A model generated the notes under the pieces. It worked only from the letters and a program-made list of their open reading frames with translations. It did no database searches and was not told where the DNA came from. The position numbers were made by a program, and so were the translations under genes. A stretch of DNA of 19,432 bases from Paenibacillus sp. oral taxon 786 str. D14 (lineage in GTDB: Bacteria > Bacillota > Bacilli > Paenibacillales > Paenibacillaceae): positions 11,955-31,386 of the forward strand of contig NZ_GG695979.1 of NCBI RefSeq assembly GCF_000159955.1, read 5' to 3'. The number at the start of each line of letters is the position of its first letter. Position 1 is the stretch's first letter. This document shows, in pieces, positions 1-7,274 of this stretch.

Positions 1-1188
1 GGGTCCCTGCTGGACCGGTGGGGGCTGAGCCCCGCCCAGCGCAGCGCGGCAGGGCAGGCGCTGCGCTTCCTGGCGCAAGCGCAGGAAGCTGCTGCGCAGC
101 GGCCAGGGGCAGCAACGGCTCACGGAAGGCCGGCTCTCTCCCTGGTCTTGCGGCGCTCCCTCTCGCGCCAGATGGAAACCGAGCCACGACCGCCGCGCTT
201 CCTGCTTTGGGCCGTAACCGGCGCCGGCAAAACCGAAATGATCTTCCCGCTGCTGCGCTATGCATTGGATAGCGGCGGCCGGGTGCTGGTGGCGACGCCG
301 CGCCGTGATGTCGTGCTGGAGTTGGCGCCGCGGGTGGCGAAGGCGTTCCCTGAGGAGCCGATGGCTGTCTTGTATGGAGGAAGCCCGCAGCGATGGGAGG
401 AAGCTCGGTTGATATTGGCTACAACCCATCAGCTGATGCGGTTTTACCAGGCGTTTGATTTGGTCGTGATCGACGAGCTGGATGCATTCCCTTATCACAA
501 TGACCCAATGTTAAATTTTGCGGCGGAGGCCGCTTGCAAACCGGAAGGCCGCTTTATATTCCTGTCAGCAACGCCGCCCGCGCGAATGCGGAGAGAGATC
601 CGGGCGGGCCGGCTGCCACACGCTAAAGTGCCGGCAAGATATCACGGCTACCCGTTACCGGTTCCTGAAAGAATCGCCATGGCGAGCGTGGAGGTTTGCC
701 TCCTTCGCCGCTTTTTGCCCCCTGCTCTGCTTCACCCTCTGCAGCATTCCGTTCAGCGCGGGGCGCAGATCTTTATCTTCGTCACCCGAATTCGCCAGAT
801 TGCGGCTTTTACCGAACTTTTACGCACTTATTTTCCTGGGCTCCCCATTGAGGGGACCTCTTCCATAGATCCGGACCGGAGCGAGAAAGTGCTCGCCTTC
901 CGGGAAGGACGAATTCGCATGCTGGTGACGACAACGATACTAGAGCGCGGCGTCACCGTACCCAAAAGCGATGTATACATAGTGGATGCGGACAGCGATT
1001 TGTTTGATGAAGCCTCTTTGGTCCAAATGGCAGGGAGAGCTGGCCGCTCCAAGGACGATCCGAACGGGAAGGTTGTGTTTGCCGCACCGGCGTGGACCAA
1101 GTCGCAGCGTGACGCGATTCGGCAAATCCGAATGATGAACGCGGCTGCTTACAAAAACGGCTTTATAAAGGTAAAGGAGGTTCAATAA
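1..1188 (+). CDS. comFA: ComFA, ATP-dependent DNA translocase/helicase of competence (5' partial)
   Basis: ComFA is the cytosolic DEAD-type motor that helps pull transforming single-stranded DNA through the ComEC channel. The reading frame is open from base 1 with no stop, so the N-terminus, including the zinc-finger region typical of ComFA, lies outside the window. A TTG at 148 is only an internal codon. Visible motifs are Walker A TGAGKT (about 217-234), a DEAD-like box VIDELDAF (about 463-486), motif III FLSATPP (about 556-576), and motif VI QMAGRAGRS near the C-terminus, all in the usual order of a superfamily 2 helicase. An upstream LSPAQRSA-like stretch encoded just after base 25 fits the linker before the helicase core. 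The stop at 1186-1188 is followed by comFC after one base, so the two are co-transcribed. The first few hundred bases are markedly GC-rich. Confidence 0.93.
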   Translation, partial: GSLLDRWGLSPAQRSAAGQALRFLAQAQEAAAQRPGAATAHGRPALSLVLRRSLSRQMETEPRPPRFLLWAVTGAGKTEMIFPLLRYALDSGGRVLVATPRRDVVLELAPRVAKAFPEEPMAVLYGGSPQRWEEARLILATTHQLMRFYQAFDLVVIDELDAFPYHNDPMLNFAAEAACKPEGRFIFLSATPPARMRREIRAGRLPHAKVPARYHGYPLPVPERIAMASVEVCLLRRFLPPALLHPLQHSVQRGAQIFIFVTRIRQIAAFTELLRTYFPGLPIEGTSSIDPDRSEKVLAFREGRIRMLVTTTILERGVTVPKSDVYIVDADSDLFDEASLVQMAGRAGRSKDDPNGKVVFAAPAWTKSQRDAIRQIRMMNAAAYKNGFIKVKEVQ

Positions 1189-1189
1189 T

Positions 1190-2431
1190 ATGATGAAGTC
1201 ATCCCAGAGTGTTGCAAGCGGCGGGTTCCGGATGCGGAGCCGAAATTGGAGTCGCGTGAAAACATCCCCATGTCCTAAGCGAAATCCTTATGAGCGGCTA
1301 GGGGGCAAAGCTTGCCTTGAACAGGCGAACGGAGAAGCTTTTGCTGCGACGAGGAAGGTCTCGGAAACGGCGAATGGAGTCCATTCTGCGGATGACTTCA
1401 CCTCGAACTCCTTGTCCTCGGGGACGGGCTGGCTTCATGAGGGACGCACTTTTTCCTGGACGGGCTTGCTTTCTCCGCTGCAGCAATTGCTTGCACCGCC
1501 CGCGATTCCCTGCTTAACCTGCGGCAAAACAATTTCCGAACGCGTCCGAGGTTACCCGGAAATATGCTTGTCCTGCTATCTCTCGATCCCCTGGATCAAA
1601 AGCCCCCGCTGCCGAATCTGCGGCCGGCCGATGGGCTGCCCGGACTGCACCCGGACGGGACAAGCGCCCCGCAGTTTTGTCATGAACCGAAGCGCGGTTA
1701 TATATAGCCCATTAATGCGGGAGTGGCTTGCCCAATACAAGTATCGGGGCAATGAAGCGTATGGTACGGTTCTTGCCCGGATGACGGGAATGGCGTATCG
1801 GCGTATGGTCAAAGAAATCAACGAAGCCGTTTCAACTGGTAACCGCAATGGGATCCCTTTCCGGTTCCATGCCGTGACGGCTGTACCGGTCAGCCACAAC
1901 CGCATGCAGGAACGGGGGTTCAATCAAGCGGCCCGGCTGGCCTACGGCGCTGCGTCCGCTGGGCGTATTCCTTTGCTGAACCTGCTGGAACGCACCCGTC
2001 ATACCGAGAAGCAAAGCTTTAAGACCCGCTGGGAACGTCTGCATGATTTGCATGATGCATTTCAACTTACCGCCCACGCTGCGGACAAGTTGTTGGCTGC
2101 AGTAAACGAGGTCAAATCGAATCGAAACTCAACTTCTTCCTGGGCGTCATCTTGGTTTGGCGCGGTTTCATGGGATGATTCCTATCCGCCAAGGTTACAA
2201 ACTATGCCGCAAGTTGCAGAGAAGAAACTCCCGCGTTTTCAAGCGGCAGGACTAGATCCTTTTTCCCGAACTCTAACTGAACCTTCACCCGAGCCGATAC
2301 GTATTCTTCTCGTCGATGATGTCTATACGACGGGGAGTACGTTGGAGGCCTGCTCTCGTGTATTGCACGAATTGGGGGGACAAATCGGGAAACGGATCGA
2401 AATTTATTGCTTGACCTGGGCACGTTCCTAA
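1190..2431 (+). CDS. comFC: ComFC, phosphoribosyltransferase-family competence protein, enlarged
   Basis: ComFC is the soluble partner of ComFA in DNA uptake. It has an N-terminal zinc finger and a type I phosphoribosyltransferase fold, but its reaction is not established. Seen here: a four-cysteine zinc site around residues 104-129 (CLTCGK then CLSC), a second cysteine cluster (CRICGRPMGCPDC, about 141-153), and the PRPP-binding loop ILLVDDVYTTGSTLE near residue 375. The start ATG at 1190 has AAAGGAGG nine bases upstream, so I accept it. At 413 residues the protein is much longer than the roughly 230-240 of most ComFC proteins. The excess is about 95 Ser/Arg-rich residues before the zinc finger and about 75 residues inserted before the PRPP loop. 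Both extras look low in complexity. No comFB lies between comFA and this gene. Confidence 0.88.
   Translation: MMKSSQSVASGGFRMRSRNWSRVKTSPCPKRNPYERLGGKACLEQANGEAFAATRKVSETANGVHSADDFTSNSLSSGTGWLHEGRTFSWTGLLSPLQQLLAPPAIPCLTCGKTISERVRGYPEICLSCYLSIPWIKSPRCRICGRPMGCPDCTRTGQAPRSFVMNRSAVIYSPLMREWLAQYKYRGNEAYGTVLARMTGMAYRRMVKEINEAVSTGNRNGIPFRFHAVTAVPVSHNRMQERGFNQAARLAYGAASAGRIPLLNLLERTRHTEKQSFKTRWERLHDLHDAFQLTAHAADKLLAAVNEVKSNRNSTSSWASSWFGAVSWDDSYPPRLQTMPQVAEKKLPRFQAAGLDPFSRTLTEPSPEPIRILLVDDVYTTGSTLEACSRVLHELGGQIGKRIEIYCLTWARS
2274..2300 (+). promoter_or_regulatory. Possible internal sigma-D promoter within comFC
   Basis: TAAC (2274-2277), a 15-base spacer and GCCGATAC (2293-2300) match the sigma-D consensus at 3 of 4 and 7 of 8 positions. 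The site lies inside the comFC coding sequence, about 240 bases before yvyF. It could be chance, because the -10 part encodes the conserved approach to the PRPP loop. If active, it would add yvyF to the sigma-D regulon. Confidence 0.28.
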
Positions 2432-2481
2432 CCCTAAATTTTTACAAAATTCTTCAAAATTGTTGATAAAGTTATAGACGA

Positions 2482-2494
2482 ATGACCTAGTCAT
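2482..2494. promoter_or_regulatory. 13-bp inverted repeat upstream of yvyF
   Basis: ATGAC-CTA-GTCAT is a perfect 5-bp inverted repeat with a 3-base centre, placed in the 81-base gap between the comFC stop and the first good yvyF ribosome site. It is the size of a small dimeric operator. No protein can be assigned, and an inverted repeat this short can arise by chance. I see no convincing sigma-A promoter beside it. Confidence 0.3.
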
Positions 2495-2542
2495 AAGGTA
2501 ATCTAACATCAAATGATGTTTTCAAGAAAGGACTGTAAGCGC

Positions 2543-2968
2543 ATGGGGATGGAGCTTGGAAATTGTCCACGCTGCGGGAAACTGTTTGCTAAAAATTTCA
2601 GAGACATTTGTCCTTCTTGCATTAAAGATATTGAAGCAGAGTACGAGAAGTGCCTGAAGTATCTGCGTGAGGAGAAGTCTGCGACGATCCAAGAGGTTCA
2701 TGAAGCGACGGGCGTATCCATTCGGCAAATTACCAAGTTCATCAAAGAGGGGCGCATTTCGATCGCCAATAACCCAAATATGATGTATCCTTGCGAAGTG
2801 TGCGGTGTCTTGATTCGTGACGGGAATATGTGCGATTCATGCCGTGCCCGGCTGACTCGGGATTTGAACTCCGCCCTGAAAGAGGACACTTCCAGAAGAA
2901 ACGAATCGGGAGAAAAGAGCGGAAGTGGGGCTTACAGCGCCATCGACAAATTCCGTAGTCCCCAATGA
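2543..2968 (+). CDS. yvyF: YvyF-type flagellar operon protein (zinc ribbon plus HTH)
   Basis: This is a member of the Bacillales YvyF family (TIGR03826-like), found between comFC and flgM and thought to act in flagellar gene regulation. The exact role is not established. The sequence shows an N-terminal CPRCGK...CPSC zinc-ribbon half, a MerR/excisionase-like helix-turn-helix (ATIQEVHEATGVSIRQITKF, then IKEGRI), and a second cysteine pair set (CEVCG...CDSCRARL), with a polar C-terminal tail. I choose the ATG at 2543 because AAAGGA at 2527-2532 is correctly spaced from it and homologs begin close to the first CxxC. An in-frame ATG at 2513 would add ten residues but lacks a ribosome site. The protein is 141 residues, near the family's usual size. 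Confidence 0.85.
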   Translation: MGMELGNCPRCGKLFAKNFRDICPSCIKDIEAEYEKCLKYLREEKSATIQEVHEATGVSIRQITKFIKEGRISIANNPNMMYPCEVCGVLIRDGNMCDSCRARLTRDLNSALKEDTSRRNESGEKSGSGAYSAIDKFRSPQ

Positions 2969-3021
2969 CTAAAACCGTGATTCTTTGGCATAATATTCTT
3001 AAACATCCAATGCTTCGCTAT

Positions 3022-3048
3022 TAAAAATAATTTCAGTGCCGCCGATAA
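3022..3048 (+). promoter_or_regulatory. Sigma-D promoter of the flgM operon
   Basis: TAAA (3022-3025), exactly 15 bases, then GCCGATAA (3041-3048) is essentially the sigma-D consensus of Bacillales flagellar genes. Expected transcription start is near 3054, about 45 bases before flgM. The -10 element is simultaneously the left arm of a terminator hairpin (see 3041-3073). Confidence 0.9.
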
Positions 3049-3073
3049 ACTTAGTAAAGATTATCGGCTTTTT
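3041..3073 (+). terminator. Intrinsic terminator whose left arm is the sigma-D -10 box
   Basis: GCCGATAA (3041-3048) is perfectly complementary to TTATCGGC (3061-3068), which runs straight into five Ts (3069-3073). Inside, CTT (3050-3052) can also pair with AAG (3057-3059) after one A-A mismatch, leaving a 4-base loop. A transcript arriving from comFC-yvyF would contain the whole hairpin. A transcript starting at the sigma-D promoter would begin inside the loop and lack the left arm. Confidence 0.75.
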
Positions 3074-3098
3074 CTATTTGGAAGGAAGGTGAAGCCCT

Positions 3099-3386
3099 AT
3101 GAAAATCAATGAAACTGGACGGGTTGGAGCCATCAATAACTATCAACGCCAGATTGATTCGCAACGTAAAGATACAGATAACAAAGCTCGCCGCAAGGAT
3201 GAGGTCTCGATTTCGGCGGAAGCCAAGGAACTCTTGAAAGCGCAGGAGGTCGGAATCGATCCCGAGCGGGCCGAGCGGATTGAAGAGTTAAAGGCGCAAG
3301 TTTCCGCAGGAACCTATCAGGTGGAAGCACGCAAGCTCGCCGACAAGCTTGTCCCTTACTTCAAGTCTTTTCTGAACGAGAAATAG
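3099..3386 (+). CDS. flgM: FlgM, anti-sigma-D factor
   Basis: FlgM binds and inhibits sigma-D (the FliA homolog) until the hook-basal body is complete, linking late flagellar transcription to assembly. The protein is 95 residues. It begins MKINETGRVG, has a charged and disordered middle with the family's DEVSISAEAKELLKAQ segment, and ends in predicted sigma-binding helices (RIEELKAQVSAGTY then KLADKLVPYFK). GGAAGGAAGG lies just upstream of ATG 3099. It is the first gene behind a sigma-D promoter, so sigma-D drives its own inhibitor. flgN follows after nine bases. Confidence 0.95.
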   Translation: MKINETGRVGAINNYQRQIDSQRKDTDNKARRKDEVSISAEAKELLKAQEVGIDPERAERIEELKAQVSAGTYQVEARKLADKLVPYFKSFLNEK

Positions 3387-3395
3387 GAGGTTAGT

Positions 3396-3896
3396 ATGTC
3401 AGTTCAGCCACTCATCGAAATTCTGAAGCAGATGGATGATCTTCACGCCGAATTGCTTGAAGTCATGGAATTGAAGAAGCAATCCATATTAGGGCGAAGT
3501 TATGAAGAACTGGTTCGCGTGATGTCCCGAGAATCGAAATTGGTGAAGGCCATCGAAGAACAGGAAAAACAACTGTTTGCATCCGCACAGACTTTCCTGC
3601 AAAGCAAAGGCATCCGATCTCAGCTGGAATTAACGGTATCGGAGCTTCTCCGGCTCGTGTTTGATCCGGAAGAGAAGCGTATGCTGGATGAGGCTAGACG
3701 GAAGCTTGGTGAGCGCCTGATGGAACTGAAACGGGTAAACGATCTGAATCAGCAACTAATTCAACAATCGCTCTCTTTTATTGATTTCTCCTTGAATTTG
3801 ATGATTGGCGGCGAAGACGAAGGCACGACGTACTCCCCTCCATTGGCTCAAGATAAGAAAGCATCGGCAAGAAGCATGTTTGATACGAAGGCATAA
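3396..3896 (+). CDS. flgN: FlgN-like flagellar export chaperone (YvyG)
   Basis: FlgN is the cytoplasmic chaperone that guards FlgK and FlgL before type III export. The assignment rests on position directly before flgK, on size (166 residues against about 160 in B. subtilis YvyG), and on an almost entirely helical, coiled-coil-rich sequence with heptad-like Leu/Glu patterning (MDDLHAELLEVMELKKQSI near the N-terminus and LNQQLIQQSLSFIDFSLNLM near the C-terminus, typical of the family). TAGGAGG lies eight bases before ATG 3396, overlapping the end of flgM. The polar C-terminal tail is less conserved in type. Confidence 0.9.
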   Translation: MSVQPLIEILKQMDDLHAELLEVMELKKQSILGRSYEELVRVMSRESKLVKAIEEQEKQLFASAQTFLQSKGIRSQLELTVSELLRLVFDPEEKRMLDEARRKLGERLMELKRVNDLNQQLIQQSLSFIDFSLNLMIGGEDEGTTYSPPLAQDKKASARSMFDTKA

Positions 3897-3925
3897 TCAT
3901 TCGCAAGGGTAAAGGGGAATAAAAG

Positions 3926-5497
3926 ATGACCTCTACTTTTCATGGGATAGAAACGAGTAAACGAGCGCTTTTTGTAAATACGGTGTCCATGCAGACGCTG
4001 GGGCATAACATTGCCAACGCGAACACCGAAGGATATACACGCCAACGGGTGAATCTGACGGAAGCCAATCCGATTTGGGCAATGGGCATGACGAAAAGTG
4101 CACAGCCTGGACAATTGGGGACCGGGGTTGAGTATACGAGCATTACGCGGGTGAGAGACACTTTCTTGGACACGCAATTCCGTCGGGAAAATCAGATGCT
4201 CGGGTCATGGGAAGTTCTTAATTCGAGCATGACCGCGATTCAAAATATCATTAATGAACCTTCAGGTAACGGGCTTAGCGCTGTTATGGACGATTTCTGG
4301 AATTCGTGGGAGACCTTGAACCGGGATCCTTCCTTGCTGAGTGCCCGCGTAGCTGTCGCTGGCGCGGCCAGTAACTTGGTCGATACGTTAAAGCATATTA
4401 GTGAATCCTTGAACAACTTGAGAAATGATATAAACACGAATATCGATAAGAAAGTGCTGGAGGCCAACAATATTCTCGATAATATTGCTCGGCTGAACGT
4501 GCTGATCCGCGACAATGAGAGCTTTGGGGATCATGCCAACGATTATCGTGACCAGCGGGATTTGCTGTTGGATCAATTGTCGACGATTGTGGATGTTCAA
4601 TACACCGAAGACGAGAATGGGATGGTGAACATCACCTCGGCGGGGGTTAACGTACTGACGGGTGACACTGTTACGCCGCTGACCGCAGCTAATGCGAACA
4701 CAGCTACGGCGGGACAATTAAACGGATATGTCAAATCCCTGCAGGAGACGGACTTGATCCGCAACCAATTAAATGGTTTAGTCAGCACCCTGGTGACTGG
4801 GGATATCAAAGTTACCTTAAGCAACGGATACGTTACGTCCTCAGATATTGTAGCGTTAAATGATGTTACAGTTGATGGGATGGGCACCGTAGCCGCAGGT
4901 ACGGTGATCCCGGCCGGCTCCAAGATTACTTCTTCCATGGATGTCATGGTCAAAGGGTTTAATGGATTACATCAACTGGGCTACTCCTTAACGAAGCCAA
5001 GCTCTACTGGAATTCCTTTCTTTGTATCCGACAGTGGAACGTTCTCCATTGATGATATTAAAGTCAATCCCGACATTCTAGCAGATACGAATAAAATAGC
5101 GGCTTCCTCGCAATACGAGGTGATCAACGGCGTAAATACGACGATTCGGGGGAACAGCGACATTGCGAATGCGATCGCGGGCTTAAGAGATGCGATCTTC
5201 AAGTTCCCTGACGCGCTCACCTCGCTTTCCGAGGGTACGACGGACGACTACTTCCGGGCTTTAACGGCCGATCTGGGGATCCGGGCCAGCAATACCGAGC
5301 GCAATTATGAGAACGAACGAACGATGACTGACAATTTACAAATTTTGCGTCAATCCGTAAGTGGGGTTTCCATGGACGAAGAATTGGCCGATATGATTCG
5401 CTTCCAGCAAGCTTATAATGCAGCGGCCCGGAATATGACGGTGGTGGACGAGATGTTGGATCGCGTCATCAATTCGATGGGACGCGTCGGACTATAG
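3926..5497 (+). CDS. flgK: FlgK, hook-filament junction protein 1 (HAP1)
   Basis: FlgK is an exported structural protein forming the first junction ring between hook and filament. The N-terminus carries the rod/hook-family signature NTVSMQTLGHNIANANTEGY (about residues 13-32). The C-terminus carries the matching helix, with SMDEELADMIRFQQAYNAAA and a terminal VVDEMLDRVIN. Length is 523 residues, similar to B. subtilis FlgK. The middle (about 240-340) is a repetitive Thr/Val/Gly-rich beta region that varies between species. The start ATG at 3926 follows AAAGGGGAA. It lies in the flgM operon, with 29 bases from flgN and 41 to flgL. Confidence 0.96.
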   Translation: MTSTFHGIETSKRALFVNTVSMQTLGHNIANANTEGYTRQRVNLTEANPIWAMGMTKSAQPGQLGTGVEYTSITRVRDTFLDTQFRRENQMLGSWEVLNSSMTAIQNIINEPSGNGLSAVMDDFWNSWETLNRDPSLLSARVAVAGAASNLVDTLKHISESLNNLRNDINTNIDKKVLEANNILDNIARLNVLIRDNESFGDHANDYRDQRDLLLDQLSTIVDVQYTEDENGMVNITSAGVNVLTGDTVTPLTAANANTATAGQLNGYVKSLQETDLIRNQLNGLVSTLVTGDIKVTLSNGYVTSSDIVALNDVTVDGMGTVAAGTVIPAGSKITSSMDVMVKGFNGLHQLGYSLTKPSSTGIPFFVSDSGTFSIDDIKVNPDILADTNKIAASSQYEVINGVNTTIRGNSDIANAIAGLRDAIFKFPDALTSLSEGTTDDYFRALTADLGIRASNTERNYENERTMTDNLQILRQSVSGVSMDEELADMIRFQQAYNAAARNMTVVDEMLDRVINSMGRVGL

Positions 5498-5538
5498 TCC
5501 CGATAACGGTCTAAGGTGAGAATGAGGAGGTTCGACCA

Positions 5539-6429
5539 ATGCGAGTAACAGGCATGATGCAGAACTTGCAGCTGCTTAAGAATTTACGGAATATCAATTC
5601 ATCGCTGACGACCGGCCAACAACAGCTGGCCACTGGCCAGAAAATCAGCAAACCCAGCGATGACCCCATCGGCGTCGGTTATCAGATGCGATACGATACG
5701 GATTTGGCGCGGAGCGAGGAGTTCCTGCTGAATGCACAGACCGGGACGGAAATCCTGAAAACGATGGATTCTTTGTTTCAGCAAGCGAGTGATGTGTTGA
5801 AACGCGCCCGGACCTTGGCGCTTCAAGGTGCCAACGGGACATTGGATAACCAGCAGCGCAGGACGATTGCTTCTGAGATCAGACAGCTCTATGAGCAGAT
5901 GGTTACGATTGGGAACAGCACCTTTAACGGTAGATATCTTTTTAACGGACAGAAAACGGATCAAGCCCCTTATACTGTGGGCGGGGCTGCTTCTGCAACA
6001 ACCGATCCTGGCTTGTTTTATCTTAACGTTAGCCCATCGGTGAAGATCCCCGTTAGTATTACGGGTGAAGTTGTGTTTGGAAATGCCAACACCCCGGATA
6101 ATGTCTTTCAAGTGCTAAATGATTTAGCAACAGCGCTTGAGGGGGACGACGTTGACGGCATTCAAGATAGCGTGAATCGAATTGATGCTTCCGTAGACCG
6201 TTTGAATGTAAGCTGGGCCGAAGTCGGGGCCCGCATGAACCGCTTTGATCTAATGATCAACCGGATTCAAGATGATCAAGTGAGCTTGCGGGAGCAACGT
6301 TCGAATGTGGCTGATGTTGATTTTGCGGAAGCGATCACGGACCTGAAAATGAAGGAAAATGTTCTGCAGGCTGCTTTATCGACAGGTGCGAGAATTATGC
6401 AAATCTCGTTGGTAGACTTTTTAAGATAA
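5539..6429 (+). CDS. flgL: FlgL, hook-filament junction protein 3 (HAP3)
   Basis: FlgL sits between FlgK and the flagellin filament. The protein shows flagellin-like D0/D1 helices at both ends: MRVTGMMQNLQLLKNLRNIN, and ATGQKISKPSDDPIGVGY-like residues 32-49 (conserved KISKPSDDP), then a C-terminal LKMKENVLQAALSTGARIMQ. The middle NSTFNGRYLFNGQKT is characteristic of FlgL. Length is 296 residues, as usual. AGGAGG precedes ATG 5539. Next to flgK in the same operon, it is a client of FlgN. Confidence 0.96.
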   Translation: MRVTGMMQNLQLLKNLRNINSSLTTGQQQLATGQKISKPSDDPIGVGYQMRYDTDLARSEEFLLNAQTGTEILKTMDSLFQQASDVLKRARTLALQGANGTLDNQQRRTIASEIRQLYEQMVTIGNSTFNGRYLFNGQKTDQAPYTVGGAASATTDPGLFYLNVSPSVKIPVSITGEVVFGNANTPDNVFQVLNDLATALEGDDVDGIQDSVNRIDASVDRLNVSWAEVGARMNRFDLMINRIQDDQVSLREQRSNVADVDFAEAITDLKMKENVLQAALSTGARIMQISLVDFLR

Positions 6430-6453
6430 AGATTTACCTTTAGGGGGGATAAC

Positions 6454-6852
6454 ATGAGAGCGATCGGTTCCGATTTGCCAGCCGATTGGGGGAAGTACAG
6501 GCCGGCGGAACTTACGATTCACCTAACCCCGCCTGAAATGGAGGCGGACTGGACCGGCGTATATGAAGATTTGGGGCTTAAACGCCCCAGTTCCTTATTA
6601 AAGGAGCTGAATCAAGAGAATCAACGCGCCATCCTGGAGAACATTTCGTCAAAGGCGAGGGAAGGCGACCGAATCGCACGGATTCAATCGGGCGAGAAGA
6701 ATGTGTTTGGGCAAATCGCTTTTGAACGGTATATGCGAAACGGCCAAAAGGAACTGACGATCGACGCTCTTCCCAAGCATGGCGTTGTGATCGACTTTCG
6801 AATTTATCCCCCCGAAATCCATGTTAATCCGAGAGGAGCTCTTCCTAAATGA
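6454..6852 (+). CDS. yviE: DUF6470/YviE-like flagellar-locus protein, short form
   Basis: Position between flgL and fliW and the middle segment EGDRIARIQSGEKNVFGQIA, followed by an IDFRIYPPEIHVNPRGA-like C-terminus, match the YviE (DUF6470) family of Bacillales flagellar loci, whose function is unknown. The protein here is 132 residues, while B. subtilis YviE is about 190. The missing part is the N-terminal segment of roughly 50 residues. ATG 6454 has AGGGGGG six bases upstream and only 24 bases separate it from flgL, so the lost part is not hidden upstream in frame. The stop overlaps the fliW start (ATGA at 6849-6852), which implies translational coupling. The family assignment is from memory of its pattern. 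Confidence 0.68.
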   Translation: MRAIGSDLPADWGKYRPAELTIHLTPPEMEADWTGVYEDLGLKRPSSLLKELNQENQRAILENISSKAREGDRIARIQSGEKNVFGQIAFERYMRNGQKELTIDALPKHGVVIDFRIYPPEIHVNPRGALPK

Positions 6853-7274
6853 TGCAAATCCAAAGTCAAGCATACGGATTGCTTGAAGTCGAAGAAGAGC
6901 AAATATATTCGTTCGAACCAGGCATATTGGGGTTAACGGAAATTAAGCAGTACGCTTTGTTTCCAATGAAGGATACCCCATTCTATGTATTGCATGCTTT
7001 GCAAGATCAAGTGAGCTTTATTCTGCTTCCCTCCCATGAAGTTGTTGAAAACTACAGTTTCCGCATCCCGGAGGACATCATTAGTTTAATGGAAATTTCG
7101 TCGCCTGAGGATGTAGGCGTGATGTTGATTGTCAACATTCAAGAGGAGAACCTGTATGTCAACTTGATGGCCCCTGTTTTGTTGGCCCCTCACTCCAGAA
7201 AGGGATGCCAGTATGTGATTAAAGATCAAGAATTCCCGATTCGTCACCCTCTTCAAGTTAAGGAGGGGAAGTAA
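6849..7274 (+). CDS. fliW: FliW, flagellar assembly factor and CsrA antagonist
   Basis: FliW binds either flagellin (Hag) or CsrA. Free flagellin titrates FliW and releases CsrA, which then represses hag translation. Recognised by the N-terminal pattern FEPGILGLTEIKQYALFPM, the FILLPSHEVVENY segment, and a C-terminal NLMAPVLLAPHSRKGCQYV-type stretch typical of FliW. Length is 141 residues, as in B. subtilis. Two tandem ATGs (6849 and 6852) could start it. I give 6849 because it forms an ATGA overlap with the upstream gene. The stop shares one base with the csrA start at 7274. Confidence 0.96.
   Translation: MMQIQSQAYGLLEVEEEQIYSFEPGILGLTEIKQYALFPMKDTPFYVLHALQDQVSFILLPSHEVVENYSFRIPEDIISLMEISSPEDVGVMLIVNIQEENLYVNLMAPVLLAPHSRKGCQYVIKDQEFPIRHPLQVKEGK

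Noticed and set aside
148..150. TTG as the start of comFA
   Set aside because: The frame is open to base 1, and an upstream LSPAQ-type segment continues the protein. No ribosome site precedes the TTG.
5387..5394. Exact GCCGATAT in flgK as another sigma-D -10
   Set aside because: No TAAA at 14-16 bases upstream, and the bases encode the conserved LADMI of the FlgK C-terminus.
5599..6111. 170-codon minus-strand open frame within flgL
   Set aside because: Lies wholly opposite a clear FlgL coding sequence, with no family features or plausible start signals.
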